DNA from: Xestospongia muta
Lineage: Eukaryota; Porifera; Demospongiae; Haplosclerida; Petrosiidae
Direction: 5' to 3'
NCBI GenBank assembly: GCA_963693285.1
Contig: OY848918.1
Coordinates: 13,452,263-13,516,262 of the forward strand
DNA length: 64,000 nt
The position numbers and the translations under genes were made by a program. Position 1 is the stretch's first letter. Each line of letters begins with the position of its first letter. The notes beneath the pieces are model-generated. The model was not told the origin of the DNA. It worked only from the letters and a program-made list of their open reading frames with translations, and ran no database searches. Below are positions 1 through 11,672 of the stretch, piece by piece.

Positions 1-40
1 ATATGTTGTATAATGAAGTCCATTTGTCAAAATAATTTAC

Positions 41-2846
41 TTCATATTTTCTTTCCATCATTGACTGTTCTTCTAGTGGTCTAGATTGTTCTGGTATCTG
101 CACTATCAAGTACTTTTGTGTAGGTACATGTTTTATATAATACTTCTCTTTAAAGTGAATTGGACCACCTACACATTAAGTATAATTATCATTAAATTTC
201 TAATTTCAAGTTAACCATCAAAATGATCTGAGTCAACTTTCTCTAGTTGCCACCAACAGTCTCCAGAAACAGGTGGAAGTCTCTTCATACCATGAAGACT
301 CCATTTTTTTCTCACAGTAACTATTAATAAAATAAAATGATACAGTAATGACATAAAGAAATACATTTACCAGTATCAGTTGCCTTTCCAGCTAAAAATC
401 CATCCACTTTAATATTTCGAAAGCGAATCACACTTCCTCCCTATAAAGAATTATTACTACATGTTAATACACTAGTCATATGTATTAACTTACTCTAATT
501 GCTTCATTGGATTTGAATGAACTTGTATTAGTGTATACTTTAATGACAAAAGAGGAATTGGCAACTGCAATTTTCAAGTCATTTCTATTAAATAATAAAA
601 TATAGCATTTACATGTTAGGACAGATTGATAAACTGTTATGTCTATACTCAGAAGGCTCAAATTTAATGGCAACATTAAGCTGAACTTTAAACTACAACA
701 ACTCACTTTTGAGGGTCGTTACTTTTACAAGTAAGGATATGATAGCCTTTCCTTGTCATTGATTCCAAAATAACTTCATCGCCAGGACATATCTAATAGT
801 AAGTACATACATACATAAACGATGCATAAAAAACTGTTAGGTCTTTTATAAAAATCATCATAACATTGTTATGAAGGTATAAACATGTGTATTCAGTTAA
901 TTATACCAATGCCTGTGTAGAAATGGACCAGTTTGTCTATATCTATAGAAATGCATTCATAGATTACAAAAAACACTTAATATATCATCAGAACTTTCAT
1001 TACTCTGTAGTATTTCTTTCTATAGCAATCATTGAGGCACAAGTTCAGAGATGGTTTGTAAGTATCCCATTAAAAAGTTAAATGCATTTTGGTTTGACTT
1101 GATTTTTAAACATAGCTTTTTTATAATACTGTTTGCTAACTATTTAATTTGATGCTACTCACATGTGGTTCTATAATAGTATTCATGAAGTGATTGGCAT
1201 TTTTAAAGCATCCTTTGATAACAATCCATATACAGTTATGTGTATAATTTTCTATAAGGAATCAATCTGTCTGCACTATCAATACAACACCTTACACATA
1301 ACTTTTTTAATAAAAACATCAAACTATACCAGTCAATAACATTTCAGGAGTGTCTACATTTGAGAAGGCACTTATATCAGAAATAATATAAACAAAACAC
1401 TATATTTGGTCCATAACAATCAACAAAATTGTATTAGATTCAGAAGCTGGTATATACATATTCATCAACCTTAATAACTGAGAGAGTTAACAGAGTATTA
1501 TTTGTTTATAAATCAGTGATCATAACTATCATTGTTAAGATAATAGAATATATATTTTTAAACAAATGAATATTCTAAAAGGCTTACAGTGTCTCCTCTC
1601 TTCTTTAGGATAAAAATGTCTCCTTTAGCTTGTCCAGTGTGAGCCGGCAAAATTTTAAAGTCACAGGGATCATTTTCCATTGTAATGTCTTCATTTTTAA
1701 CATCTCTCTTCCTAACTTCTTCTTTCTTAACAAGAATCTAAAGAGAACAAGATCAAATATTTAGTTTGTATGCAATATATATATATATATATATATAGAT
1801 AGATAGATAGATAGATAGATAGAGATATAGATATAGATTATATAAAATATAATTTATATAATTGACACAATATAGGTATATACTAGATTATCATTCTTGC
1901 TATCTACAGACAGAAACATGTTTGAAGCAACATGACGTAGCTAAAAAAATAAAAATGAAACTAATTATAACACCATGTTGATGTGTATACAGACCTTGAT
2001 TTTTCGACCATATATGGCATTGGTGAAAATATTATCCCTACCACCAATGAGCAGTTCTTCCTAAAATGAGAAGATATGACATCATCCATTTTATATTCTC
2101 TCACCTTTGGTAACAATATTGGTGATGAAAGACTAAAACAAATGGATTACATATATTCAAATATGTTTCATATTTACCTGCTTATAAATGTATGTGATGG
2201 CTCAGAGAGGATTTGAAAGGCACCAACTAAATTGTATATTGAATATACAAAGTAAACTTGAACAATTGAAAACTTACAATGAATATTACAAAATATTTGG
2301 TCACAAGGTTCATCACTATCAGATTGATATTCTTTAGGATTTTTAGGATCTTTAGGATGTAATCTCACCTTACCTTCAGAAGGACTACAGAAAGAAATTG
2401 TACAAATTTGTAGCTATGGTAATCTACTTTGTGATTCTAATAACTACAAACTGTAGACTGAAGACTAATAAGTCTTATTGAAAGAGACACATAAACAATT
2501 ATAATCAGGAAAAAGTTAGTTATTATTTGTGCAGTGTTCTTCTAAAAACTTTGTCATCTACTACAAAATAACATGTATGATAAAAGATTAAAATGTTTAA
2601 TTTAATTGGGCTGTCATGAAAAATGTACATGTTCTGGTTAAAACATTGGTCAATTGTTGTCCAATTTTGACCATGAACAAGCTTTTCACAACAGGTATAT
2701 ACTAGCTTACAATTTGATTTACTATTACATTTGTATAGTACCTGTATATCTACATACCTGATAGCTACTGCAAACACATAATCATTTGACTCAGAACATC
2801 TTAAGAGCACAGTATCACCTTCACATATGGAAAATGGTCGTGTCAT
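41..2846 (-). CDS. IP3 receptor-like channel, copy C (5' part, exons 1-12)
   Basis: Third member of the tandem array; only the N-terminal 342 codons lie in the window and the gene continues past the left edge. Exons in transcription order: 2758-2846, 2278-2384, 2178-2226, 2105-2132, 1995-2060, 1884-1940, 1588-1737, 707-792, 494-584, 371-440, 216-320, 41-168. All junctions are AC...CT on the plus strand (GT-AG on the gene strand) and the phases match copies A and B exon for exon. The start MTRPFSICEGD is the same position as in A. The product is the MIR/beta-trefoil N-terminal region of an IP3R-like protein. Exon 2 (107 nt) carries an extra Lys/Pro-rich stretch (KDPKNPKE) and exon 7 (150 nt) has 7 more codons than A. 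The exon 5 donor reads GTCTGT, a weak site. No stop is seen in these exons. Introns differ clearly from A and B, so this copy split off earlier. Confidence 0.85.
1774..1845. repeat. (AT)n/(GATA)n microsatellite in intron 6 of copy C
   Basis: An AT dinucleotide run passes directly into GATA tetranucleotide repeats and then imperfect GATATA. It is absent from the matching introns of A and B. Confidence 0.9.
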
Positions 2847-3850
2847 TCTTCTATAACCAAGAAAGATTCAGATTAAAAAGTGACAAGATATAGGTAAGTA
2901 AAATATCATACCTATTATACAAACATGTCATATTCATTCTTTATATATGAAGTACTCACTGAAAAAACAAATTGGTTGCTTTTATTGATTTATAGACACT
3001 TGCATCCAAAATTTACACATTGTTTTGATTGCTAATTACTATGATTTAATTTATGTACTTTAACAAATGATATATCAAAAAACCACATGTGTAATATGTC
3101 TGCCATCTTGACAGCCTTAGTCCTAGTATCCATGAAATTAACAAACTACATATATATACGCACGTAATGGACTACCAGTCAGTATATTTTAGCCCATACA
3201 GTAATAATGTAACCTTTACTACTTTATAGCTCTCATCTACAATAATTATATATAAATTGCAATGGATTGGTTAGATTATTCTTTTATAGTGAATGCTTCA
3301 TGCATAAAAACAGGTAAAAGGTTAAATCACATCATAATCACGTACTCAAGGCCCCCCTACAGCCAGTGGTTTCCCCAAGTGATTAAAATGGCTACTAAAC
3401 AGTTGCAGATTTAAAATAAAATTTAAAACAAAAAATACGATATTGAATGATTATAATTTTGATTAATTGGACACGTTCTCATAAAGTAGCTGAAACATTT
3501 TTAGTGTGCTTTGCACACATTATACGCTTGGTCCCCCAATAATTTAGTCTAGCTACGCCCCTGCATGTACTAGTGGATATAAAGTATATTTGTATAGTGT
3601 ACACGTTGGAATTATCAAAAGTCCATCAGCTTAGTGCTAAGGAACCCTATAGGTTTCAAATATGAATGCTTTTTAAATTGCTAGCACAATTAAACTTCTA
3701 TAACTTCGCTGCCACACACATGCTGTAAGTTTGATGACTCACTTAATCTCAAGCAGTCCCTTTTCGAGATTGGGAAAAGAGAAACGGTCTCAACCACTGT
3801 TTCACTCTGTTGAAGCTAACAGCACATTCACCGGCAGCAAAATACTAGAC
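2847..3850 (-). promoter_or_regulatory. 5' flank of copy C, shared with copy A
   Basis: This stretch upstream of the copy C start codon aligns by eye with 29668-30905 upstream of copy A. Similarity is near-continuous to about 3340, resumes after an insertion at 3347-3563, and a last conserved patch lies at 3790-3845 (matching about 30850-30905). It should contain the promoter and possibly a 5' leader exon. I could not place a TATA box or initiator with confidence. Confidence 0.45.
3347..3563. mobile_element. Short hAT-like non-autonomous insertion in the C promoter region
   Basis: A 217-bp segment is present upstream of copy C and missing at the matching place upstream of A (around 30458-30465). 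It is flanked by near-identical 8-bp direct repeats, cacgtact and catgtact, as expected for a hAT target duplication. The right end, read outward, begins CAGGGGCGTAGCTAG, a type of terminus often seen on animal MITEs. The left end (CAAGGCCCCCC) matches it only loosely, so the terminal inverted repeats are degraded or the family call is wrong. Confidence 0.5.
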
Positions 3851-3983
3851 AAACCGGCTAGTCACAGGAACGAACCACTTAATTCATAAGATTTATTTGA
3901 TTATATCGTCTCACGTGAACACTATAGTCATCACAAGAACGTTCATGAATCATCTACTGTGGGAGTAATGAAATAATATTCGT

Positions 3984-4105
3984 AGTGTCTATCTGTCCGG
4001 CAGGAAATGTATACTTTGTTGTATAAAGGTAGGTTAAGGTTTAGGGGGTGGGGATCAGTTTAATACACAACAAAGTATACATTTCCTGCCGGACAAATAG
4101 ACACT
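3984..4105. mobile_element. Foldback (hairpin) MITE
   Basis: Two arms of about 41-43 nt (3984-4024 and 4063-4105) are reverse complements of each other with one substitution and a 2-nt indel, around a G-rich loop of about 38 nt. The arms start agtgtctatctgtccgg and end ccggacaaatagacact. Such long, nearly perfect short-loop palindromes are typical of foldback MITEs. No coding capacity. Confidence 0.75.
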
Positions 4106-5860
4106 GCCAATAATATTTAAGGTAAGGTAGCCTGTCTATTGTTTTATTGAGTATAGATTGTGTTAGACTTATGATGTGTTTTGTCTTGTCTTCTTAGATG
4201 TTTAGCATGTAATACAATACCATTCAGAAATGAGAGGATGTTTGGTGCAATTATTTTCTGGTAGCAAGGCTCGTGTGAAAGTTCAGTCAGCTACTGTGTT
4301 TCAGTTACATTAAATACATCATTAGCAACCTATTTGCATAACTAGTAGGCCACTCAGTCTTATAGTTGTCCCCAAAAAACTACACCAGCTATCCGTTTTA
4401 CTTCATTTTGAATCGTCTGTCTCAAGTAGTGATCTCACTTGTTATAAAGTACCCCCATAGACATAGCAATGTTTGAACACGTTTCGGTAATGTCAATTAG
4501 AAAGGGATTTCCTCGGAAACTACTCAGTATGATGAGCACACTCAAGTCACCATTTTATTATAAAGGCATGTCCTGTGTTACCCTTTCAACTGAAAATTTG
4601 TGTTGCATTTCCAATCCATTCCCTCTATTATCTATGATTGCATATTTTGATATACCTCTCTGTAGTAATTCATACCAGGCATGATCAATGAAATAATGCT
4701 TCACATCATTAATGGTGTTGTCATTGATTTAATCTGGTAATGACGTTAAAAGGCTGTTTGTTGTAGTTAGTTGTCCATATTATGACGAGGCTTCAATACT
4801 TCTATGATTGACAGTCGTGGCTAGATTTTCTATGACACAAGAATTATATGTATTGTACTAACAAATGCATTGTTAGCTATTATTGACTTCACCAAAATTT
4901 TTATTTGTTGCAGGATATCTTCATATGTACAGTGATCTAATAAGGTATATAGATGACAATATCTCTCTGTATGTCTTCTTTCATGGCAACTGTTGTAGTG
5001 TATTCGCCTAAGACTTTACAGAATATTTCCTCATTCCAAACATTGAGTGACTTCATAGGGACATTTAATGGTTCTACTGGAATATGATTCAGGTGAGAGA
5101 GCTTATACACCTAATAACAAGGTGGATATGTATACACATAGTTAGATTGAAAGAGAGTCGGGACATGTACATGCATACTCGTGTATACAAACGTTCCATT
5201 CCTTGTAATGTATGTGGCAATTTTGACAAATTGTTTGTTGACTCAAAACTTTGTGTATGGTGTAGTGGTTTTTCAGGTTTTAATGTAACTGTCCATGAAA
5301 GCTTTATGCTATGTACATATCTTTTGTCAATGATACCTATTCAATAAGATGTCTTTCCCTTCTCTAATTTTATTTGTCTTTCAAAAGCCTTATCTTCATT
5401 AGCGGATGAACACATTTATCAACATGTCGATTGATTTTACCTTTCATATGCAAATAGTTTAGTGTTTGATGGAATACTCCAACAAACATGTTGTTGATAC
5501 CAGCTATTTTTCCATGTAGCACACTGATGTTTGTGTTGGCTGTACTCTAGCTTAAAGAAGAACTTAGTAAGACACTCATGGGAATTCTTTGATTACCTGG
5601 TGACAAGTGCGAAATGAATTCTATAAAATTTACAATTTGTTTCATATTAGTTTTGTCCATTGCTGTTTAGTTGATTGTAGATTTCTGTTGGCTGTCACTC
5701 ATGGATGCAGAGATTCTGCATCCGTGACATATAGAACTAGAGTTGCACATTTTCCATCACTTTCTGGACACACTTCACAACAAATGACCAAAGAGGGGTT
5801 TGCATAACCTTTCATTTGTGACCAATTCTGTAAGAAGACAATTGAGGATGTGGTAGTCAA
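4106..5860 (-). pseudogene. Decayed minus-strand coding relic, family not recognised
   Basis: Several disconnected minus-strand open stretches read like protein: about 5860-5690 (contains CCEVCPESDGKCATLVLYV), about 5540-5390 (HGKIAGINNMFVGVFHQ), about 5090-4950 (NVWNEEIFCKVLGEYTTTV) and about 4680-4555 (HAWYELLQRGISKYAII). They are separated by stops and frameshifts. The order and strand fit one inactivated gene or transposon. I do not recognise the family with confidence; a transposon-borne gene is the most likely origin. Plus-strand open frames over the same stretch look like shadows. Confidence 0.35.
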
Positions 5861-5869
5861 CTGAAGTAA

Positions 5870-6160
5870 TGGGACAGCAGAGTGGATAGTTGAGATGCAA
5901 AGAGTTCCAATTTTTAAGTAGGGTAGGTGCTGAGAGACGTATGGGGTGCAGGCTTCAGTTGCTGCTATCTTAGTTTCAGGGACAGTCTATCTGCTGTCAA
6001 ATGGCGATAAGCTTCTACTAATGTGTGGAAAAAGTCACCACTTGTAAGCATTGCCTACATTAAACTCTGCTTGTATTTAGCAAGAGCTCATTTGTAATGT
6101 ATCATATCTTAAAATATCACATCACACTAAGAAATTGAAAGTAATTATGTTAAAGGGAGC
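5870..6160 (-). repeat. 3' flank segment shared by copies A and B
   Basis: This stretch matches 33250-33470 downstream of copy B at high identity, including the part that is still open on the minus strand there (33038-33400). Here the frame is broken. It shows that the downstream flank was part of the duplicated unit. Confidence 0.6.
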
Positions 6161-6257
6161 AACATTACTATATATATACCAAAACTTCATATCATACTAA
6201 GCAGCTCAAAGTAATATATAAAAGCCACAAAGTGTATATGCTAAAACAACTGTACAG

Positions 6258-7831
6258 TTAAGTCTGGCCAGTGGGGTTGTCAATTTTCTCAAGAATTTCT
6301 TGTAGTTTTTTTTCTAACTTGGAAAAATGATCATGCAGTTTCTTCTCCAGCTTAACAAAATCTTGTTCATATTTTGTGGACACCTTTCCCCCAAGTGCTC
6401 TAGCTTTTCGAAGTGGTAGAAACTTGTAATCCTTCTTCTTAAACTAAAATAAATAAAAGTTATTGACATAATTAAAACAAGATAAATTATGTAGGTCCTA
6501 TAGTTCAAAGTACTAAACAAAAACTAAAATCACACAACTAACCTAAAACACTAAGGAGACATTATATATTTAGCTACATGTTCTACATTGTACTATCCTT
6601 AAATACAGTGTACTGTACATGATTCTAAAATCTTGGAGGTCAAAAAAATCAATATTAAACATGTGATGAGTATGGTAAGCTCGGGTTTAACAAATAGCAC
6701 TGAGTGGTTAGAACTATCAAAATAGAAAAATGTTCTCAGCAAGTATAGGAGGAAATTAAGTATGCTCAAGCTAGGAATTGTAATTTAGAGAATATTCTGA
6801 ATCACAACACCATTAGTGTTTGTTAGAGGGTGTGTTAGATATGTATTGTCTATGGGTAACCTAGAGTATATTTAAATTGCCAACAATTTGTCTAAGTCAA
6901 TAACACTATGTAAATATAATAGTATATAATGTAGTAATGCCACATTGTTTATTACTGAACTATAATAAAAACAATGTTATCACTGTAAAGATTAATTATT
7001 TAATTTAACCAATATATGGTTATGCAGATTATATGTATGTAACAAATTATTTGATGCAAACTGAAAGTAAACAATACTTTTATGACTGTTATTATACTAT
7101 GACATTGATTGTTACGTAATCAATTATGTAATCAATTAATATCAATTAATTATTATAGTCAATTTCATATTATATTTGTAGCAAAGACAGTATATGCATG
7201 ATAGAATATTTTCAGTTGCATCAAATAATATGTAACCTGTAGTCCCATGTATTGGTTAAATCACCAATAATTAGTGTTAGGCTTTTAATATATAATATGT
7301 GTATTGTCACTGTAACACAATAAGCAGTAAATTACTTAATACTTGTTCATTGACTTGCATTGGTTATTAACAAGTACTAAACTCTTCTACTAAAAATGGT
7401 TCTGCCATTTTTACATACTAATTGTTGTATAACAAGATACTACTCACAAAATCACAAGTATACTCACACAATCATAAACATATTTTTCAATAGCATTATG
7501 ATCTTTAGGTTCCTTTGACAGAATGTGATGAATAAAATACATGTAATTATACATGTTGTGATCATCACGATAATGATCTTCAAAACTCTAAGCAAAGAAA
7601 TGATAAACATTATGATATTATCATAAGATATAAAATAAATGTGTGTTGCCAATTTAGTTGTTTGTATATATAATCATTACCATTATGACAATATCCATAC
7701 AAATACTTTATGACTATTGGAAATTGTGACATTATCCATAATAACAATCTTACCTTTCCCCTTCGTTCAAAACGATCACTTTCAATACCACAAACAAAAC
7801 AGAAATCTTTCTTATCCTTTTCAGCTGCATC
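6258..7831 (-). CDS. Copy A exons 68-70: zinc linker and C-terminal coiled coil (residues 2332-2458)
   Basis: Exons: 7754-7831, 7468-7587, 6258-6443. Exon 68 has CFVCG and exon 69 has DHYRDDHNMYNYMYF, together matching the IP3R C-terminal CxxC...HxxxxH zinc-binding linker (CFICG ... HIKEEHNMWHY). Exon 70 is charged and heptad-like (KLEKKLHDHFSKLEKKLQEI), consistent with the short tetramer coiled coil. Stop TAA at 6258-6260. Copy B ends seven codons earlier. Confidence 0.85.
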
Positions 7832-7877
7832 CTACAGTAACATAAAACACCATTTTAAGTTAGTGTGTTAGTCTTAC

Positions 7878-9326
7878 TCTTTCAGCTCTGAGCTCTGAGA
7901 ACTTGTCTATCAAAAGAGCTGTAATAACTTCCAAAAAAACAACACCCACTATCACAAAAAATGTCAAGTCAATAAGTGAGCGTCCAAAAAAATCACGAAA
8001 ACTTGTTTGTTGGCCAAGTGGAATCTAATGAATCAGTTGAAAATAAGCATAGCTAATGCTAAACTCACAGCTCCATCTACTAAGCCTCCTCTCATTACAG
8101 TAATAGTACACTCGAATAGTGTTTGACAGAACTGGTCAGACTCAAAAAAGGTAGAAATGAAAGCAAATGAGATGGCAGCATAAATCAGTATAATACTCAG
8201 AATGAGAAGTATAACAAAGAATATTGAGACACCTGTAGCATGAAGGATACAACAGAAGTGTAAATAACTCATTTACTTACATGCACCTCCAATTGCTCTC
8301 ACAACATGTTTAACAACATCAACTTCAATAAAAATGTAAGGCAAACAAAGAAAATAAAAGTATCCAGACAGTAACAGGCCCAACAAGGAACAGCCAAGAA
8401 AGAACAAACGATAGATTGTATATAATCCAAAGAAATAGATCTCAAAACCCTCTTTTTCATCTATTTTTTTAAACCATCCCTTTTTCTTCGACTGTTCACA
8501 TTTATCATTAAGCCACTTGAATTCCTTACACCACTCTCTAAATTCCATCCTACAGGAGAAATATAAAACAAGATAATAATTGTAAAAATTGTTTTAAGAT
8601 TATTTTGATGGTACTGTTGCTACTTTAAGGAATTGGATTAATACAAGTTTTAAGACTGGAGAGTTAGCAAATCGCTATGAAGGTGCAAAAAGATGTTTTT
8701 TTGAGTTATGAAACTGTAATCATGATGCTCAATTAAATACATTGCATTGGTGATTAGTCAATTTCATCAATTGCTTTTGATAGCCACATACATCAATACG
8801 TTATGAAAGTGGACACACACACACACACACACACACATGGTCCAAAACAATCTTAGGACTATCAGGCACATGGTGTGGGCCAGACAGAAAAGTGTACATT
8901 ATATGCTCAGACTAACTCCAATAGTGATACACGTGTTGGAGTTTACTTTATTTGTAAACAATATCTTACAATTTCCTATTAACAATTGGAATTTTGTAAT
9001 AGAAATTTGGACGCATCAAATAAAAGTACTCAAACACCATCAATTGACTCAATACAACATGAAATATTGCCAGTAGACGATACACAATTTGGAATGATAG
9101 AATTGAATATGGAAATAAGACAATAATGCGCGAAGAATTGTTGCCTATAGTAATGGAACTAGAAGGGAAGTTTGAATTGAATTATATTATATTAATAATA
9201 TTATACTATTATTTTATAAGATACATGGATGTATTCATAACATACTTGTCAGAAATTTTAAAGACAAAGAGTACAATCAGGCTCAGCAAAAGTGTCATAA
9301 AACATAATGTATAATGAAGTGGAGTA
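7878..9326 (-). CDS. Copy A exons 63-67: six-helix channel module (residues 2048-2331)
   Basis: Exons: 9246-9326, 8970-9158, 8281-8549, 8069-8232, 7878-8024. Exon 63 carries S1 (LCFMTLLLSLIVLFVF). Exon 64 carries a luminal N-glycosylation sequon (NNSS) and two hydrophobic helices. Exon 65 carries S4 and the S4-S5 linker. Exon 66 carries S5 and the pore (CQTLFECTITVMRGGLVDG); both cysteines of the IP3R pore-helix motif CETLLMC are kept. Exon 67 carries S6 and its cytosolic end (LLIDKFSELRAER, compare IIDTFADLRSEK). The filter GGGVGD of IP3Rs is absent and the long luminal loop between S5 and the pore is reduced to a few residues. Confidence 0.85.
8813..8836. repeat. (CA)n microsatellite in intron 64, copy A
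   Basis: Perfect CA repeat, shared with copy B at 35700-35716 but longer here. Confidence 0.9.
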
Positions 9327-9375
9327 CTAACAGTTCAATAAATAAAAACAAACAAAAGAAATTAAATGAACTTAC

Positions 9376-11616
9376 GACATCTTACCAATGATCCCTCTGA
9401 ACCAGAGATTTTTCTACAAAATTGGGAGTAGTGTGAACACATGTTAAACAACATTAAAATGTAATAAAATTTATATGATTCTTTAGATACTGTAGATTAT
9501 GTATATAAAAATAAACAGTTTACAACACTCAATAGTTGCATACACCAATAAATACAACAGAAAAATACAACGTAGAAAATTTGTTTCTTTTTTGGTGATG
9601 ACACAGGACTGTTAGTAATTGTATATAGACCTCATCACAATAATGATAACTTACTCTATATTCTAAATTTTTATGAACAGATTCAGCCCATACCAAGAGG
9701 TCCTTTGCTTTGTCTTCTAGAGAGTCACGTTTAATATTAAATTGCAACTTTCGCTTCTCATTTTCAGTCAATTTTTTCTATAAAACAGTGATTTTACATG
9801 TACAATGAATATAATTTAACAATTTTATAAAAGATTATATTGGGTACAAAATTTATAGCTGTAAGAGCAAACAAGTATAATACCACAACCTTATCAAAGG
9901 ACTTATCCGGAAAAATGTTGAATACTAGACCCATAGTAGTGCCCAAAGGGGAAGATTAAAACCAGTAAAATACCCAATACAAGTCTTCTATAAGCAATGT
10001 AATGATGCTACAATATATACAAACCACACACATTTTAATTCATGTCAATATTCATAAAATGCATGCTTCATAAAATATATTGAAATGTTAAATAATTTGT
10101 GTATTTTTGTATGAGCTTACTGAGTCAAAACGGAAATAAACACTAGTCAATACAGCATCATCATCACCTAAACCGTCATCAATTGTTGCATTAGTATAGT
10201 TCACTTCAATACGACAGGTCTTGTCTTCTACATATTGCCACACCTTGTCATTGGCATCATGAGGAGCTATTACAAAATTAAGTAGACATAAAAAGAAGCC
10301 AAAGTAATCTATTGTGTTTAGCATTGATGTCTTATGTCAATGAACATTAGCACTACTAATATACTTGTAAATGTGTTATGAAGCAATGTACTATATTTGA
10401 TAAAACTATATACCATATTTTTCAACAGGCATGGCAAGAAAATCAGCCACTTTCCTGATAATATGGTAACTTCTGACTGCTGCAATATCTACCATCTCCA
10501 ATGTGAGTTTGTCATCATTACAGAGTCTAGTTAACTAATAAAAGGGAAGTATACATCATGAATAGTACAAACATCATATACAGTATATGAAACTTACATC
10601 AGAAGTTTCAGAAATTACTGAAGGATTTTCTTTAATCTAAATAAAATAATAGTAAGCCTTTAATAAACTTATCATATACTGTTTTGACTTTATAGGATAT
10701 TTCATTTTTGATATAATATATATCAACCTATAGACTCTGCTCACTGTGGTATACAGTCACTAGATTTCTCTCCTCACTTATTGTTACAGTACTTTATTTT
10801 TATTTTACACACAACATAAGGTCAAATATGAATTGTATGGTTACCATGTATAAAACATTGAAAACATTAGGACTGTACTTACCATTCAATAGTTAAGTAT
10901 GTTAAAGCAAACAATTACAAATATTAATTAATTAACATTGTTTTACTTTGTAAAGTTCTTGCATTGTTGCTTCAATAATATCTCTCTTTAAATCTTTAGC
11001 TATTGCCTTTCCAACACGTTGACAATCCTTCTTATGAGGACAAGTCTCTTCTAACAAAATCTCAAACAACTCTAAAGCTTTGCATTGCATACTGACATGT
11101 TCCCAATTCTGTAAGCATTAAAATAGCAGTATTTAAGCAAATAAATGTCAAAATCTGAATATAACAACAAACATATCTGAATTATGTACCATTTGCTCTA
11201 GTCCTTTAGTTAAGATAAGATTTAGTGAGTCAATCACTTGGCCATTAATTGCAACATTTTGATTTTTATGATTGCCACCACACAGTTCAATAAGAGCCTA
11301 GATTTATTATGTTTGAAGAAACAATGTAGACTAAAATTAAAAGGCAAACAATATCTTTACCTGAATTGATCTTATGACAACAGATATGTCAGGTTTTTCA
11401 TGTTCAGCAAGGGTTTGCAATAGTTCTGCCACTTCACCAACAATATTAATCTGTATAGAGATTAGAGATCAGTGACTTATCTACTATACTTACTGAGATA
11501 TTATGCTCCTGACATCGTAAAATATTTTGCATTTCTTTGACTTGACCATCACACATTTTAATAATCACATTTAAGACAACGTTAAGATGTCTAACAGCTT
11601 CCTCTTCAGTAACTTC
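9376..11616 (-). CDS. Copy A exons 54-62: RIH-associated region and linker to the channel (residues 1732-2048)
   Basis: Exons: 11494-11616, 11361-11450, 11190-11297, 10947-11108, 10598-10636, 10414-10534, 10121-10266, 9655-9777, 9376-9413. Residues ALIELCGGNHKNQNVAING match the RIH-associated motif of IP3Rs (CQNNKTNYNLV / NEKNVALINQ area). The stretch ending in SVYFRFDS and KKLTENEKRKLQFNIKRDS parallels the IP3R segment before the membrane domain (FLTKESKLRIYYTTERD). Exon 62 uses the second of two nearby GTAAG donors; only that one keeps phase with exon 63. Confidence 0.85.
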
Positions 11617-11672
11617 CTATATTAATATATGATGAGATTGTCTTATATAAGAGAATTGACAGGTATTCTTAC

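Noticed and set aside
4469..5807. Plus-strand open frames 4469-4684, 5084-5347 and 5607-5807
   Set aside because: The minus strand over the same region reads more like protein in several pieces; the plus frames have no recognisable motif.
8837..9314. Plus-strand open frames 8837-9076 and 9126-9314, conserved in B (35716-35982, 36011-36199)
   Set aside because: They are antisense to the S1-S3 channel exons; the minus strand has phased exons with membrane helices, and the plus-strand conservation follows from that.
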